Shown here one piece after another: positions 54,071-62,287 of a stretch of 64,000 nt of DNA. Below the pieces are notes generated by a model, which saw nothing but the letters and a program-made list of their open reading frames with translations, was not told the DNA's origin and did no database searches. Each line of letters starts with the position of its first letter. The first letter of the stretch is position 1. The DNA is from Shewanella insulae (GTDB lineage Bacteria > Pseudomonadota > Gammaproteobacteria > Enterobacterales > Shewanellaceae). A program made the position numbers and the translations under genes. Location of the stretch: contig NZ_WRPA01000001.1 of the NCBI RefSeq assembly GCF_009831655.1, positions 1 to 64,000 on the forward strand. Direction: 5' to 3'.

Positions 54071-54112
54071 GGCGCGCCTCGTCGCCGAGAAGCCTTTCGA
54101 GGTCGGCATCTG

Positions 54113-55216
54113 ATGTCAACAGGCAGTGATCTTAGTGCTCATCAGGCAGACGTGGACCGGCACGAATCTCTGCGCGCTCGTTTACCCGAGGCGGTTAATG
54201 CGCGGCTGGCCGAGCTTGGTTGCCCACTCGATGAGAGGACTCAGATACAGGTGCTCTCGCGGGGGCTGAGTAATCAAAATTATCATCTGACTAATGCCGA
54301 CAATCAGCTGGTGCTGAGGGTTAACAGTCAGGCCAGTAGTCAGATAAGTGCCCGCGATCATGAGGTGGCCAACTGGCGCATGGCCGAGCAGCAAGGCATA
54401 GCGCCTGAGCTGGTATATGTGTCGCCTGACAACCGCTTCTATCTGAGTCGTTTCATCGACACAGAGGAAGATTGGAGCCGCTTGATGACGGCTAATCCTG
54501 CTCACCCGCTACAGGATGAATGCGTCACCCGGCCTGGTGCCGAGGTTTTACTGCTCGACTTACTCAAGGGCCTAGGTCATTTACCCCTACCTGAGAACCC
54601 TATCTCTGTGACCGAACAGTGGCTGCGCTACTATCGCCAGTTGGCACAGATTGCCGAAAGTCTTGATACGGGTGGTATGCCGGCCTCCTATCTCGAGCCG
54701 TGGCATAAACGATGGTTAGCGCTCAAGGCGCATCAAGGGCGGGTCGAAGCCGTGCTCGAGCAGCTTAATGCCTGTGAGTTGGCGCCCCAATACAGCCATC
54801 GCGATCTCAATCCCCATAACCTCCTGGTGAGTCAGGGAAAGCTCTGGTGTATCGATTATGAATATGCCTGTAGCTCCCATCCCTTGGTGGATCTCGCCAG
54901 CGTGCTGGCAACCCACAGGCTCTCTACCGAGCAGCGCCACAGACTGATCCTCGGCTATCTGAATGAGCACCCTAAGCTCAACGACAAGGCGCTCGCGGCT
55001 ATACCCTGCGCCATGGCACTCTATTGGTATTTCGCCGCCTGCTGGGCACTGCTGATGGCAAGCCAGGGCGAGGGCCTATTGAAGCCGACTGTGCAAAGTA
55101 CTGTGCAACAGACAGTGCCGCTGCATCAGGTGCAGGGCGAGTCAGATGCCAGCCTGCCACACAGCGTGAGCGACTATCTGCAATGCTTCGATGACTTCAT
55201 GGTGTTAATCGCCTAG
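54113..55216 (+). CDS. thiK: thiamine kinase (APH fold)
   Basis: This 367-residue kinase has the aminoglycoside-phosphotransferase fold: the P-loop-like LSRGLSNQNYHL near residue 48, the catalytic SHRDLNPHNLLV near 228 and the metal-binding WCIDYEYACSSHPLVDLA. It would phosphorylate thiamine imported by PnuT. At 367 residues it is longer than E. coli ThiK (about 274), mainly by an N-terminal ~40 and C-terminal ~50 residues. It is the last gene of the thiamine operon. A choline-kinase-like role is possible but the context favours thiamine. Confidence 0.85.
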   Translation: MSTGSDLSAHQADVDRHESLRARLPEAVNARLAELGCPLDERTQIQVLSRGLSNQNYHLTNADNQLVLRVNSQASSQISARDHEVANWRMAEQQGIAPELVYVSPDNRFYLSRFIDTEEDWSRLMTANPAHPLQDECVTRPGAEVLLLDLLKGLGHLPLPENPISVTEQWLRYYRQLAQIAESLDTGGMPASYLEPWHKRWLALKAHQGRVEAVLEQLNACELAPQYSHRDLNPHNLLVSQGKLWCIDYEYACSSHPLVDLASVLATHRLSTEQRHRLILGYLNEHPKLNDKALAAIPCAMALYWYFAACWALLMASQGEGLLKPTVQSTVQQTVPLHQVQGESDASLPHSVSDYLQCFDDFMVLIA

Positions 55217-55311
55217 TTTAGCTGTTTTTATCAATCTGACCGCTTGCTGAAATTAAAATGATTAGCTAAGGGTCTATTAGGTAATGACAAATTAATTAGG
55301 GATTTTTCGTT

Positions 55312-55902
55312 ATGCAGAAACTGTACGCTAAGTTTATTCGAGGGGCGAGTGGGCTCGACGGCATCGCGGCCTTGGCACTTAGACTCTATCTGGCGCCCGT
55401 GCTGATGCAGGCAGGTTACAACAAGCTGTCTCACTTTAGCGATACGGCTGCCTGGTTTGGCAACGCCGAGTGGGGGCTAGGCCTGCCCATGCCTGAGGTG
55501 ATGGTGGCTCTGGCGGCCGGCAGCGAGTTTGTCGGCGGGATCTTGTTGATCTTGGGCCTAGCGACCCGTCTGATCTCCATCCCCTTGATGGTCACCATGG
55601 CGGTGGCGGCCTTTAGCGTGCATTGGAAAAACGGCTGGTTGGCTATCGCCGATCCCAGCTCCTGGCTCGCCAATGAGCAGGTGATGGCCTCGGCGGAAAA
55701 GCTGGCAGCGGCCAAGTCCTTGCTGCAAGAACATGGCCACTATGAGTGGCTGACCTCTTCCGGTAACTTTGTGATCCTCAATAACGGCATCGAGTTTGCC
55801 ATTACCTATCTGTTCATGTTGCTGGCGCTGCTGGTGATAGGCGGCGGACGTTATACCAGCCTGGATTATTGGATCGCCCGCAAGTATCTGCCTAAGGATT
55901 AA
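55312..55902 (+). CDS. DoxX-family membrane protein
   Basis: This 196-residue protein has four hydrophobic helices and DoxX motifs: LRLYLAPVLMQAGYNKLSHF and AAGSEFVGGILLILGLATRL. The insert between helices (about 95-140) is unusually long. DoxX proteins are linked to quinone or sulfur redox, but the function here is unknown. Confidence 0.85.
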   Translation: MQKLYAKFIRGASGLDGIAALALRLYLAPVLMQAGYNKLSHFSDTAAWFGNAEWGLGLPMPEVMVALAAGSEFVGGILLILGLATRLISIPLMVTMAVAAFSVHWKNGWLAIADPSSWLANEQVMASAEKLAAAKSLLQEHGHYEWLTSSGNFVILNNGIEFAITYLFMLLALLVIGGGRYTSLDYWIARKYLPKD

Positions 55903-55920
55903 TCAGGCACTGGAAAGTGT

Positions 55921-55950
55921 AAATCCCACTGTTTTGGTGGGATTTTTTTT
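55921..55950 (+). terminator. terminator after the DoxX gene
   Basis: AATCCCAC / GTGGGATT stem with a seven-base loop, then eight T residues. Confidence 0.9.
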
Positions 55951-55997
55951 GCCAATTTGTTACCCTCGAAATCGGTATCAATGACAGGATAATCTTT

Positions 55998-56546
55998 GTG
56001 GAAGCGATCGAACTTTTGTTGACTCGGCAGTCTTGCCCCAGATTAGTCGCCCCGGCGCCCGATGAGGCGCAGCTAAAGCAGATCTTAGGCGCAGCGGTGC
56101 GAGTGCCGGATCATGCTGGCCTTACCCCGTGGGAGTTTATCATCGCCGAGGGCGATGGCTTAACCCGCCTGGCAGAGCATTTTGTGCAGGCCATGGAAAA
56201 GGATGGTGGCGATGAGGCTGTGGTTGCCAAGGCTGCCAACATGCCGATGCGCGCCCCCATGGTGGTGACGGTTGTGGCTAAGGTCACCGAGCACCCTAAG
56301 GTGCCGGCACTCGAGCAGCATATCGCCGCGGGCTGCGCCTGTATGGCGATGCAGCAAGCGGCCTTCGCCCTCGGACTGGGTGGCATATGGCGCACCGGGC
56401 CCTTAGCCTTTAATCGTCATCTGCATCAGGCCTTAGGTTTAGGCGAGCAAGATCAGATAGTGGGCTTCCTCTACCTGGGCACGCCTGCGGTGAAGGCGCC
56501 GATAAAGCCGCAGAAATCTGCAGACTCGGCGGTGCGTTACCTCTGA
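55998..56546 (+). CDS. YdjA-like nitroreductase
   Basis: This 182-residue flavoprotein matches the small nitroreductases YdjA: ELLLTRQSCPRLVAPAPDEAQLKQIL at the start, ARVRVPDHAGLTPWEFI-type FMN segment near 30-45 and GGIWRTGPLAFN near 130. It uses FMN and NAD(P)H to reduce nitro or quinone compounds. Start is GTG 55998. Confidence 0.9.
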   Translation: MEAIELLLTRQSCPRLVAPAPDEAQLKQILGAAVRVPDHAGLTPWEFIIAEGDGLTRLAEHFVQAMEKDGGDEAVVAKAANMPMRAPMVVTVVAKVTEHPKVPALEQHIAAGCACMAMQQAAFALGLGGIWRTGPLAFNRHLHQALGLGEQDQIVGFLYLGTPAVKAPIKPQKSADSAVRYL

Positions 56547-56677
56547 TAGGGCGGAAAATGTGAAGCCTAGCCCCATAGCTTCGACTTTGGTCGGGTTTAC
56601 TGAGCTGGAAAAACTGGCAAAGTGATCAGGAGCCTGCATCCTACCTATGCAAGGTTTTCACCCTAAGTGATTGTGTT

Positions 56678-56702
56678 GCCCGCTTGCTGCGGGCATTTTT
56701 TT
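56678..56702 (+). terminator. terminator after the nitroreductase gene
   Basis: GCCCGC / GCGGGC with a five-base loop and an ATTTTTTT tail. Confidence 0.85.
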
Positions 56703-56758
56703 GTCTGTGGGAAGAGGGAGCCAAGACCCTACTGCTAGCCCCACCATAAACGCTTTTT

Positions 56759-57490
56759 TTATACCCCCACGCCCACGTTGAGGTTCTCGAACCAGTCGAG
56801 GAACTGCTTTACCTGTTGACCGCGGAAGATCCTACCATGTTGCGGGCAGAGGTACTGAACATCCAGTTTTCGTACCCGTTTTATCCAATCATTCTTGGCC
56901 CGGTTTGATGGCATCCACCTCTGATGAAAGTAGGCCATCTTGGTACAGTGTTGCTCGAAGTCATCCACATAGATATCGGCCTGGGGATCCTCCAGCGCCG
57001 CGCCGATATCGCCGCTCATTAAGACCTTAGTCACCGGGTCATACACATGAAAGTTACCCGAGGCGTGCAGGTAGTGGGCGGGAATAAACTGCAGCTCAAC
57101 CTGATCCAGGTTCACGCTACCGCCGTTATCGGCTATAGGCTCGTAGCTGATGTTATTCATGCCGAAATGTCGGATAAACCCCTCCCATAGCCAGGGGGAG
57201 TAGAGCTTGGCCTTAGGCAGGGTCTGGTCCCACAACCCGAGTGAGGAGATGATGTCGGGATCCTGATGTGAGGCAAACAGGTGGGTCAGCTGGCTCAGGG
57301 GGATGTGTTTGACGATATTGGCCAACATGGCCGCAAACAGTTCAATGCCGCCGGGATCCATCAGCAGGGCATGGTGACTGCTTACCACCATGTATTGGTT
57401 GGTGTCGATGATCTTATCGGGTTTGTCGGGATCGCGACCGAAGTAGAGCCATTTGTGTGTTGGGGTTTCGATGATCAGCTCACTCTTCAT
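56759..57490 (-). CDS. stand-alone di-iron metallo-beta-lactamase-fold protein (ODP-like)
   Basis: This 243-residue protein matches the oxygen-binding part of flavodiiron proteins without the flavodoxin domain. Metal ligands are His75, Asp77 and Asp79 in SHQDPDI, His139 in PAHYLHASGNF, Asp161 in SGDIGA and His218 in PQHGRIF. The HxDxD form in place of HxExD occurs in oxygen-sensing ODP proteins linked to chemotaxis. AAGGAGT precedes ATG 57490. The gene is 40 bases after a chemoreceptor-like gene on the same strand, so the pair probably forms an operon and an oxygen (or nitric oxide) signalling unit. Confidence 0.85.
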   Translation of the reverse strand: MKSELIIETPTHKWLYFGRDPDKPDKIIDTNQYMVVSSHHALLMDPGGIELFAAMLANIVKHIPLSQLTHLFASHQDPDIISSLGLWDQTLPKAKLYSPWLWEGFIRHFGMNNISYEPIADNGGSVNLDQVELQFIPAHYLHASGNFHVYDPVTKVLMSGDIGAALEDPQADIYVDDFEQHCTKMAYFHQRWMPSNRAKNDWIKRVRKLDVQYLCPQHGRIFRGQQVKQFLDWFENLNVGVGV

Positions 57491-57530
57491 GGTGCGACTC
57501 CTTGTCGGTTACTTATCGGTAGAAAATGGA

Positions 57531-58148
57531 TCAGGGGGCGGTGTTGCCAAAGAGGGTAATGGCATGGTCGACGCGGCGGCGGATCAACTGGGCCACGTCG
57601 TCAACCCGATTGGCCACGTCGTTGAATATGGTCTGGTTGGCGGTATCGACCCGGCAGGCCTCTATGCGGCAGATGGAGGCCAGTATGTTGGCGGTGCGCA
57701 GATTGCGTTTCAGGTCAAAGAGCTGGTTTTCCATCTTGTCGATGAGGCGATCAAATTCCTGCTGTAACTTGCTGTGGTGGGCCTGGGTCGCGGCGACGGC
57801 GGGGTTGATGGTGTCGCCAAAAGGGGCGCCATTGGCCTTGAGTTTTGCCCGCTGAAAATGATTGAGTGCTACCGCAGCGCGGGCGGTCTCGGTGGCGAGA
57901 CGACTGGTCTGATGGGCCAGTTGATTGATGTCGGTCGCCGCCTTCATGGTGTAGGAGGCGAGATCGTCGATAAATCCTGTTAACGCCTTAAAGCCGAGGG
58001 CCGCATTACCCACTCGGGCCGATGCCGCCTGGGCGTTGCTGGCGGTGAGATTTATCTGTTTACAGTAGCTGAGCGTCTGATTGAGTTCGGCGGCGACAAC
58101 TGCCGCAATGACATGATATTGACTGATTTTCGGCGCATGTTGTGTCAT
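57531..58148 (-). CDS. soluble chemoreceptor-like helical protein
   Basis: This 205-residue protein starts at ATG 58148 with AGGAAG upstream; the GTG at 58157 is less likely. It is almost entirely helical. Residues 33-67 (NLTASNAQAASARVGNAALG and on to FIDDLASYT) align with the signalling tip of methyl-accepting chemotaxis proteins, in which the usual [24 protein letters not shown] is strongly diverged. It has no membrane helix or ligand domain. A second coiled coil covers about 110-190. Its partner gene encodes the di-iron protein. It may report the di-iron state to a CheA/CheW array or act independently of chemotaxis. Confidence 0.7.
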   Translation of the reverse strand: MTQHAPKISQYHVIAAVVAAELNQTLSYCKQINLTASNAQAASARVGNAALGFKALTGFIDDLASYTMKAATDINQLAHQTSRLATETARAAVALNHFQRAKLKANGAPFGDTINPAVAATQAHHSKLQQEFDRLIDKMENQLFDLKRNLRTANILASICRIEACRVDTANQTIFNDVANRVDDVAQLIRRRVDHAITLFGNTAP

Positions 58149-58216
58149 TAGAACCACTTCCTATGTAGAACCAATCACAGTATAGTCAAGATCGTCAGAA
58201 GTGATAGGAGAATGAA

Positions 58217-58720
58217 TTGCTTACCTTAGAAACCGAGCGTCTCGTTCTGCGTGAGATGACGGTTAAAGACGCGCCATTTATGCTGACCCTGCTCAACAGC
58301 CAGGGCTTTCTCGACAACATAGGCGATCGCGGCGTGCGCACCCTGGCGCAGGCGGAGAATCACCTTATTGAGGGGCCGCTCAACAGCTATCAGGAGCATG
58401 GCTATGGCATGTATTGCATCGAACTCAGGCAAAGCGGCGAGCCCGTTGGTGTGGCCGGCCTGGTGAATCGTGAACAGCTGCCCGGCATAGATCTCGGTTA
58501 TGCCCTGTTGCCCGACTATTTGGGTAAGGGCTATGCGGTTGAGGCCTGCCACGCCGTGCTTGCCCATGCCAAGACGCTAGCGATAGGCGAGCTGCTGGCG
58601 ATCGTTAATGAAGGTAACGGCCCCTCGCGGGCGCTGCTGGAGAAGCTAGGCTTTGTCTGTGATGGACCAATACCCTGGGGCGAAGGCGGTGAGGTGCTGC
58701 TATATAAGATAAGGCTTTAA
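58217..58720 (+). CDS. GNAT acetyltransferase, RimJ/RimL-like
   Basis: This 167-residue protein begins LTLETERLVLREMTVKDAPFML, the start pattern of RimJ-type GNATs. DLGYALLPDYLGKGYAVEACHAV is the acetyl-CoA motif. TTG 58217 is the start (AGGAG eight bases upstream), because ATG 58212 is out of frame. Acceptor unknown. Confidence 0.85.
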   Translation: MLTLETERLVLREMTVKDAPFMLTLLNSQGFLDNIGDRGVRTLAQAENHLIEGPLNSYQEHGYGMYCIELRQSGEPVGVAGLVNREQLPGIDLGYALLPDYLGKGYAVEACHAVLAHAKTLAIGELLAIVNEGNGPSRALLEKLGFVCDGPIPWGEGGEVLLYKIRL

Positions 58721-58898
58721 TTCAATTAATAATTTTGTTAGCGTGTGTATTAGCGACGTCGCAAGCAAGCCTTAACTCTTAAAGGCTACCCCCTATACCA
58801 GATAGACGCTTATCCCGGAGCCAGACTATATGGGTAAGCGGGCGATTTCATCTATCGGTCATATGGCTTTGTTATAACTAAGGCATTGGAGCATCAAC

Positions 58899-59504
58899 AT
58901 GAGTCAGGACGCATTGAGAGGCTGTTTGAGTGGCGAGCACGTGGTATTGGAGCCGCTGCAGGAGGAGCATATACCCGCCTTATCTATCGCGGTCAGCGAT
59001 GGTGAGCTGTGGAACCTCTGGTACACCTCGGCGCCCCATCCCGATGAGATGAAGGCCTATGTTGAACAGGCACTGGCCAGCGAGCAACGCGGTGAGGCCT
59101 TGGCCTTTGCCGTCAGAGACAGGCGCTCGGGGCAGATCGTCGGCTGTACCCGGCTGATGTCCTGGGATCAGACCCACAGGCGCATCGAGATAGGCCATAC
59201 CTGGTATGCCAAGGGCGCCCAGCGCACCGGGATCAATAGCGAGTGTAAACTCCTGTTGCTCACCTATGCCTTCGAGACCTTAGATGTGATTGCGGTTGAG
59301 TTTCGCACCCACTGGCATAACCAGAGATCTCGCGAGGCGATCACCCGCTTGGGCGCCAAGCAGGACGGCGTGCTGCGTAACCATCGTATTTTGAAAGACG
59401 GCACCATAAGGGATACCGTGGTCTACTCCATCATCGCCTCGGAGTGGCCGAGTGTGAAGCAGAATCTTAAGTTTCGCATGCGGCAGTATCAGGACAACCA
59501 ATAA
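58899..59504 (+). CDS. GNAT acetyltransferase, RimJ/RimL-like
   Basis: This 201-residue protein has the RimJ-type layout: VVLEPLQEEHIPALSIAVSD, VGCTRLMSWDQTHRRIEIGHTWYAKGAQRTGINSECKLLL and the ending DTVVYSIIASEWPSVKQNL. It is the pattern of YjdJ/Acetyltransf_3 proteins that modify ribosomal or cell-wall substrates. GGAG precedes ATG 58899. It follows the previous GNAT gene by 178 bases. Confidence 0.85.
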   Translation: MSQDALRGCLSGEHVVLEPLQEEHIPALSIAVSDGELWNLWYTSAPHPDEMKAYVEQALASEQRGEALAFAVRDRRSGQIVGCTRLMSWDQTHRRIEIGHTWYAKGAQRTGINSECKLLLLTYAFETLDVIAVEFRTHWHNQRSREAITRLGAKQDGVLRNHRILKDGTIRDTVVYSIIASEWPSVKQNLKFRMRQYQDNQ

Positions 59505-59530
59505 GTAATACATTGAATCAGGGAGGATAA

Positions 59531-59983
59531 ATGTCGGGAGATTTACGCAGGGCTAGCCTGGAAGATGCGGCCGTAGTCGCGGGCCTGTTTGATGAGTACC
59601 GCCAGTTCTATGGTCAAGGGAGTGATATCGACCTGGCCAACAAGTTTATCAACGCGCGCCTGACGCGCAAAGACGCGGTGATCTTCTTGATGCTCGACCC
59701 CCAGGGCAATGGCCTAGGCTTTTGTCAGCTCTATCCCAGTTTTAGCTCGGTGCATGCCCGTTCCAAGCTGATCCTAAACGATCTCTATGTCACCCAACAT
59801 GCCCGCTGTGTCGGGGTAGGGCGGCGCCTGATGAATACCGCCATCGACTACGCCAAGGCCAAAGGCATAGCCACCCTCTGCTTAGAAACCCATAAGGACA
59901 ACCATCAGGCACAGGCCCTGTACGAGTCCCTCGGCTTTAGGCTAGACCAAGAATTTTTAAGCTATAGCCTTGATATTCAGTGA
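59531..59983 (+). CDS. GNAT acetyltransferase (Acetyltransf_1 type)
   Basis: This 150-residue protein carries LILNDLYVTQHARCVGVGRRLMNTAIDYAKAKGI, the classic GNAT acetyl-CoA binding motif (V/L-x-R-x-x-G-x-G/A), with RCVGVGRRL. HKDNHQAQALYESLGFRLDQ completes it. GGGAGG lies before ATG 59531. It is the third GNAT gene in a row, each from a different subfamily. Confidence 0.87.
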   Translation: MSGDLRRASLEDAAVVAGLFDEYRQFYGQGSDIDLANKFINARLTRKDAVIFLMLDPQGNGLGFCQLYPSFSSVHARSKLILNDLYVTQHARCVGVGRRLMNTAIDYAKAKGIATLCLETHKDNHQAQALYESLGFRLDQEFLSYSLDIQ

Positions 59984-60030
59984 CATCTAAAGTAGAAATG
60001 GTTCAAACTCATTGCTCAAGGACAGTATTG

Positions 60031-60429
60031 ATGCGCAAGATTTTTTCACTTTCGCTGTTAGCCCTGGTGGCCAATAGCGCCGTTGCCGCCCCCTCAGAAG
60101 CCGAATTGGCCTTCAACAAAGAGGTGCTGGAGTGTGCCGCCTATTACCAAATCGCCTCAGAGACTATCTCAGGCATGAATGCGCCGCAGATGAAACCCGT
60201 GGGCGAAAGGCTTAAGCAGTCTGGCCAAGATGCGGTGACGCTGGCAAAGCAATATCAAGACGCCGATAAGGTGGAGCAGCAGCTAGCGGCAACTGTCGCC
60301 GAGCAGAAGGCAAGCCTGCCGAGTAACAATAATCTGGGCAGCCTGATGAGCCGCTACAAAGGCCCTTGTCAGAAGCTGATGGCCAACCCGCAGCAACGTC
60401 TGGACTACTGGAGCATGGCAACCATGTAA
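60031..60429 (+). CDS. small exported protein of unknown function
   Basis: From ATG 60031 this 132-residue protein has a signal peptide (RKIFSLSLLALVANSAVAAPS). AAGGA lies nine bases upstream; the reading from 59980 overlaps the previous gene and hides the signal peptide. The mature part is helical, with two cysteines (about residues 35 and 112) that may pair. Family not recognised. Confidence 0.75.
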   Translation: MRKIFSLSLLALVANSAVAAPSEAELAFNKEVLECAAYYQIASETISGMNAPQMKPVGERLKQSGQDAVTLAKQYQDADKVEQQLAATVAEQKASLPSNNNLGSLMSRYKGPCQKLMANPQQRLDYWSMATM

Positions 60430-60458
60430 CGCTCTCTGTTACAGACAAAATTTCAAGA

Positions 60459-60484
60459 AAAGAGTGCGCCAGCGCACTCTTTTT
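60459..60484 (+). terminator. terminator
   Basis: AAGAGTGCG / CGCACTCTT with a four-base loop and a T run, 29 bases after the preceding stop. Confidence 0.9.
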
Positions 60485-60564
60485 CGATCATGCATGAAAC
60501 AGGGAATCGACTAGACTGGTCTAGATAAGGGTGATCTTTACTCGCCCGTTTTCATGGAGACTCG

Positions 60565-60954
60565 ATGAACATCTATTTTCTCATCGCCGGCATCATCGCC
60601 ATTCTGACCTGTATCGGCCATTTTACCCTGGGGAAGCAGCGTTTCTTAACCCCAATGCTTGAGGCGGATTTCGATCCCATCGCCAAATCCGTCATGCACT
60701 GCGTGTTTCACTATATCTCGGTCTTTCTGGTGCTATCGGCGCTGGTGCTGCTGGCCTGTTCCTTTGCCATGGTGTCTAGCATGCAAAGCTATGGCTTGCT
60801 GCTGTTTATCGCGCTGAACTTTGTGTTGTTTGCCATCTGGCAGATCTACATAGGGTATTTTGCTGAGATGAAGGGGGCGTTTCGTTCTATGTTTCAGTGG
60901 ATCTTCTTCGCCCTAGTGAGTGCCTTTACCCTGGCAGGTATCTTCCTTAATTAA
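60565..60954 (+). CDS. small four-helix membrane protein, unknown
   Basis: This 129-residue protein has about four hydrophobic helices (roughly 3-22, 45-72, 76-98, 106-128). His19 in CIGHFTLG and His45 and His49 (VMHCVFHYIS) could face the membrane interior. GGAG precedes ATG 60565. I do not recognise a family. Confidence 0.75.
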   Translation: MNIYFLIAGIIAILTCIGHFTLGKQRFLTPMLEADFDPIAKSVMHCVFHYISVFLVLSALVLLACSFAMVSSMQSYGLLLFIALNFVLFAIWQIYIGYFAEMKGAFRSMFQWIFFALVSAFTLAGIFLN

Positions 60955-61076
60955 TCAAAGGGCGAATCTAGCGCTAAACCTAACGCTAGGCGAGGGGCAA
61001 ATCTAGGGTGATTCCAGGGTGAAGAAAGGATAGCGCTAGGATGCCAGGGAAGGGGATAACAGGCTTAGTCTTGTAT

Positions 61077-61211
61077 GAATCGAACTCTCGCGATAAAGCT
61101 AAGTCTCACGATAATAAAACTCACGAATATAAAGCTTTCGAAACTAAAGCGAGGAAATCGAAATCTCGTGAACCTAAAGCTAATGAATCTAAAGCTCATA
61201 CTAATAGCTTA
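61077..61211 (+). repeat. 15-bp tandem repeat coding for a pentapeptide (xExKA)
   Basis: In the frame of ATG 61041 the DNA reads ESNSR, DKAKS, HDNKT, HEYKA, FETKA, RKSKS, REPKA, NESKA, HTNSL: nine 15-bp units, each with Lys at position 4 in most. The open frame runs 61041-61265 (74 residues) and overlaps the minus-strand gene at its end. Whether it is translated is unclear; AAAGGA lies about 12 bases upstream. Confidence 0.6.
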
Positions 61212-61234
61212 TCGAATCAAATTAGGCCTGGACG

Positions 61235-61468
61235 TTATTCGCCCAGTGGCGCACTCGCTTCATAGCAGCTGTTCGTGGCCTGGCAATCATTGTCCTGGCT
61301 GCTGAGGTAAGTGGTGTTCAGTGCTGGCTCATCATCTTTAAAGTTGGCCCACTCGCTCTTGATGGTAGACAGCCAGCCATCTTCCTCTGCGCCCAAGTAA
61401 TTGGAGACGTCGACAAAGGTCAGCCAGAAGGCATAGGCCACGATTGAATAAATTGTAAAACGAAACAT
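61235..61468 (-). CDS. small membrane-anchored protein, unknown
   Basis: From ATG 61468, with AGGG nine bases upstream, this gives a 77-residue protein with a hydrophobic N-terminus (MFRFTIYSIVAYAFWLTFV) and a polar, acidic rest with two cysteines near the end (DCQATNSCYE). It could be a signal-anchored or exported small protein. Homology would be needed to confirm it. Confidence 0.5.
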   Translation of the reverse strand: MFRFTIYSIVAYAFWLTFVDVSNYLGAEEDGWLSTIKSEWANFKDDEPALNTTYLSSQDNDCQATNSCYEASAPLGE

Positions 61469-61810
61469 GATTTTCACCCTAGCGTCACTAAATTAGAAAC
61501 GCACTATACGCCGCTTTTTTTAAGAAATAAACTGTCAATGTTTTGCCGCGGAAATCGCCTGTCAGAATTGCGTCAAGCCAATGTTTATAAAGGGATAAAC
61601 TTTATTTAGCTTTGTCTGATGTTGGTAAAAATGACGCCGTCATTTTATTAGCAAAAAGCCTGTTTTTTGACTCTTTGTGGAGAAACCTTGGAGAGTTGGC
61701 ATTGTTTTTGATTTGGGAGGTGGAGGCTGAGATGGGATTTTTAGGTGGTGATTTAGTGAGCGATTTCGGCGCTCATTTTGTTAGTTGTTAGTCCAGCGTA
61801 TGCCTGTATT

Positions 61811-62195
61811 CGTGTCTACATAGTGGAGTTGAAGGTCGTAACTTCAGGGTTATTTAACGCCTGTTCGGCGCGGGGAGGTTTCTCAGTTGATTTTCTGTTG
61901 AAGCGTTTACCAGCATTCGTGTCTACATAGTGTTGTCGAAGATCGCACCTTCAGGGCAACCTAACGCCTGCCCGGCGTGGGGAGGTTTGTCAGTAGATTT
62001 TCAGTTGAAGCGTTTACCAGCATTCGTGTCTACATAGTGGTGTCGAAGGTCGCACCTTTAGGGCAACCTAACGCCTGCCCGGCGTGGGGAGATTTGTCAG
62101 TAGATTTTCAGTTGAAGCGTTTACCAGCATTCGTGTCTACATAGTGGTGTCGAAGGTCGCACCCTTAGGGCAACCTAACGCCTGCCCGGCGTGGG
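61811..62195. repeat. 107-bp tandem repeat, about 3.6 copies
   Basis: The word CGTGTCTACATAG starts at 61811, 61918, 62025 and 62132, exactly 107 bp apart each time. The first unit is the most diverged and the last is cut short. Each unit carries two short hairpins, AAGGT-CGC-ACCTT and ACGCC-TGCCC-GGCGT (the first in units two to four in imperfect form). No open reading frame fits the period. Confidence 0.92.
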
Positions 62196-62197
62196 AT

Positions 62198-62287
62198 GTG
62201 TAAGCACTCTTTTGGCACGCTGTGAATATATCCTTATACGCTTCACGGCGGCGTCCATGCCGCCGAGAGCCAAAAGTGTGCTTACAC
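62198..62287. repeat. long inverted repeat with two inner hairpins
   Basis: Arms at 62198-62216 and 62269-62287 are 19 bp with a single mismatch, separated by 52 bases. Inside are two more stems, GTGAA/TTCAC (62222-62246) and CGGCGGC/GCCGCCG (62246-62265). The whole could fold into a multi-arm cruciform or RNA. It begins right where the 107-bp array ends. Confidence 0.85.

Noticed and set aside
58001..58157. GTG 58157 as start of the chemoreceptor-like protein
   Set aside because: ATG 58148 has a well-placed AGGAAG; GTG would overlap that site.
61811..62195. The 107-bp repeats as tandem attC sites
   Set aside because: ACCTAAC fits the left core, but the right side reads GTTTACC rather than GTTRRRY, and inner arms like those of attC 1 and 2 are missing.
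61811..62195. The 107-bp repeats as a CRISPR array
   Set aside because: The whole 107-bp unit is repeated, with no unique spacers between short repeats.
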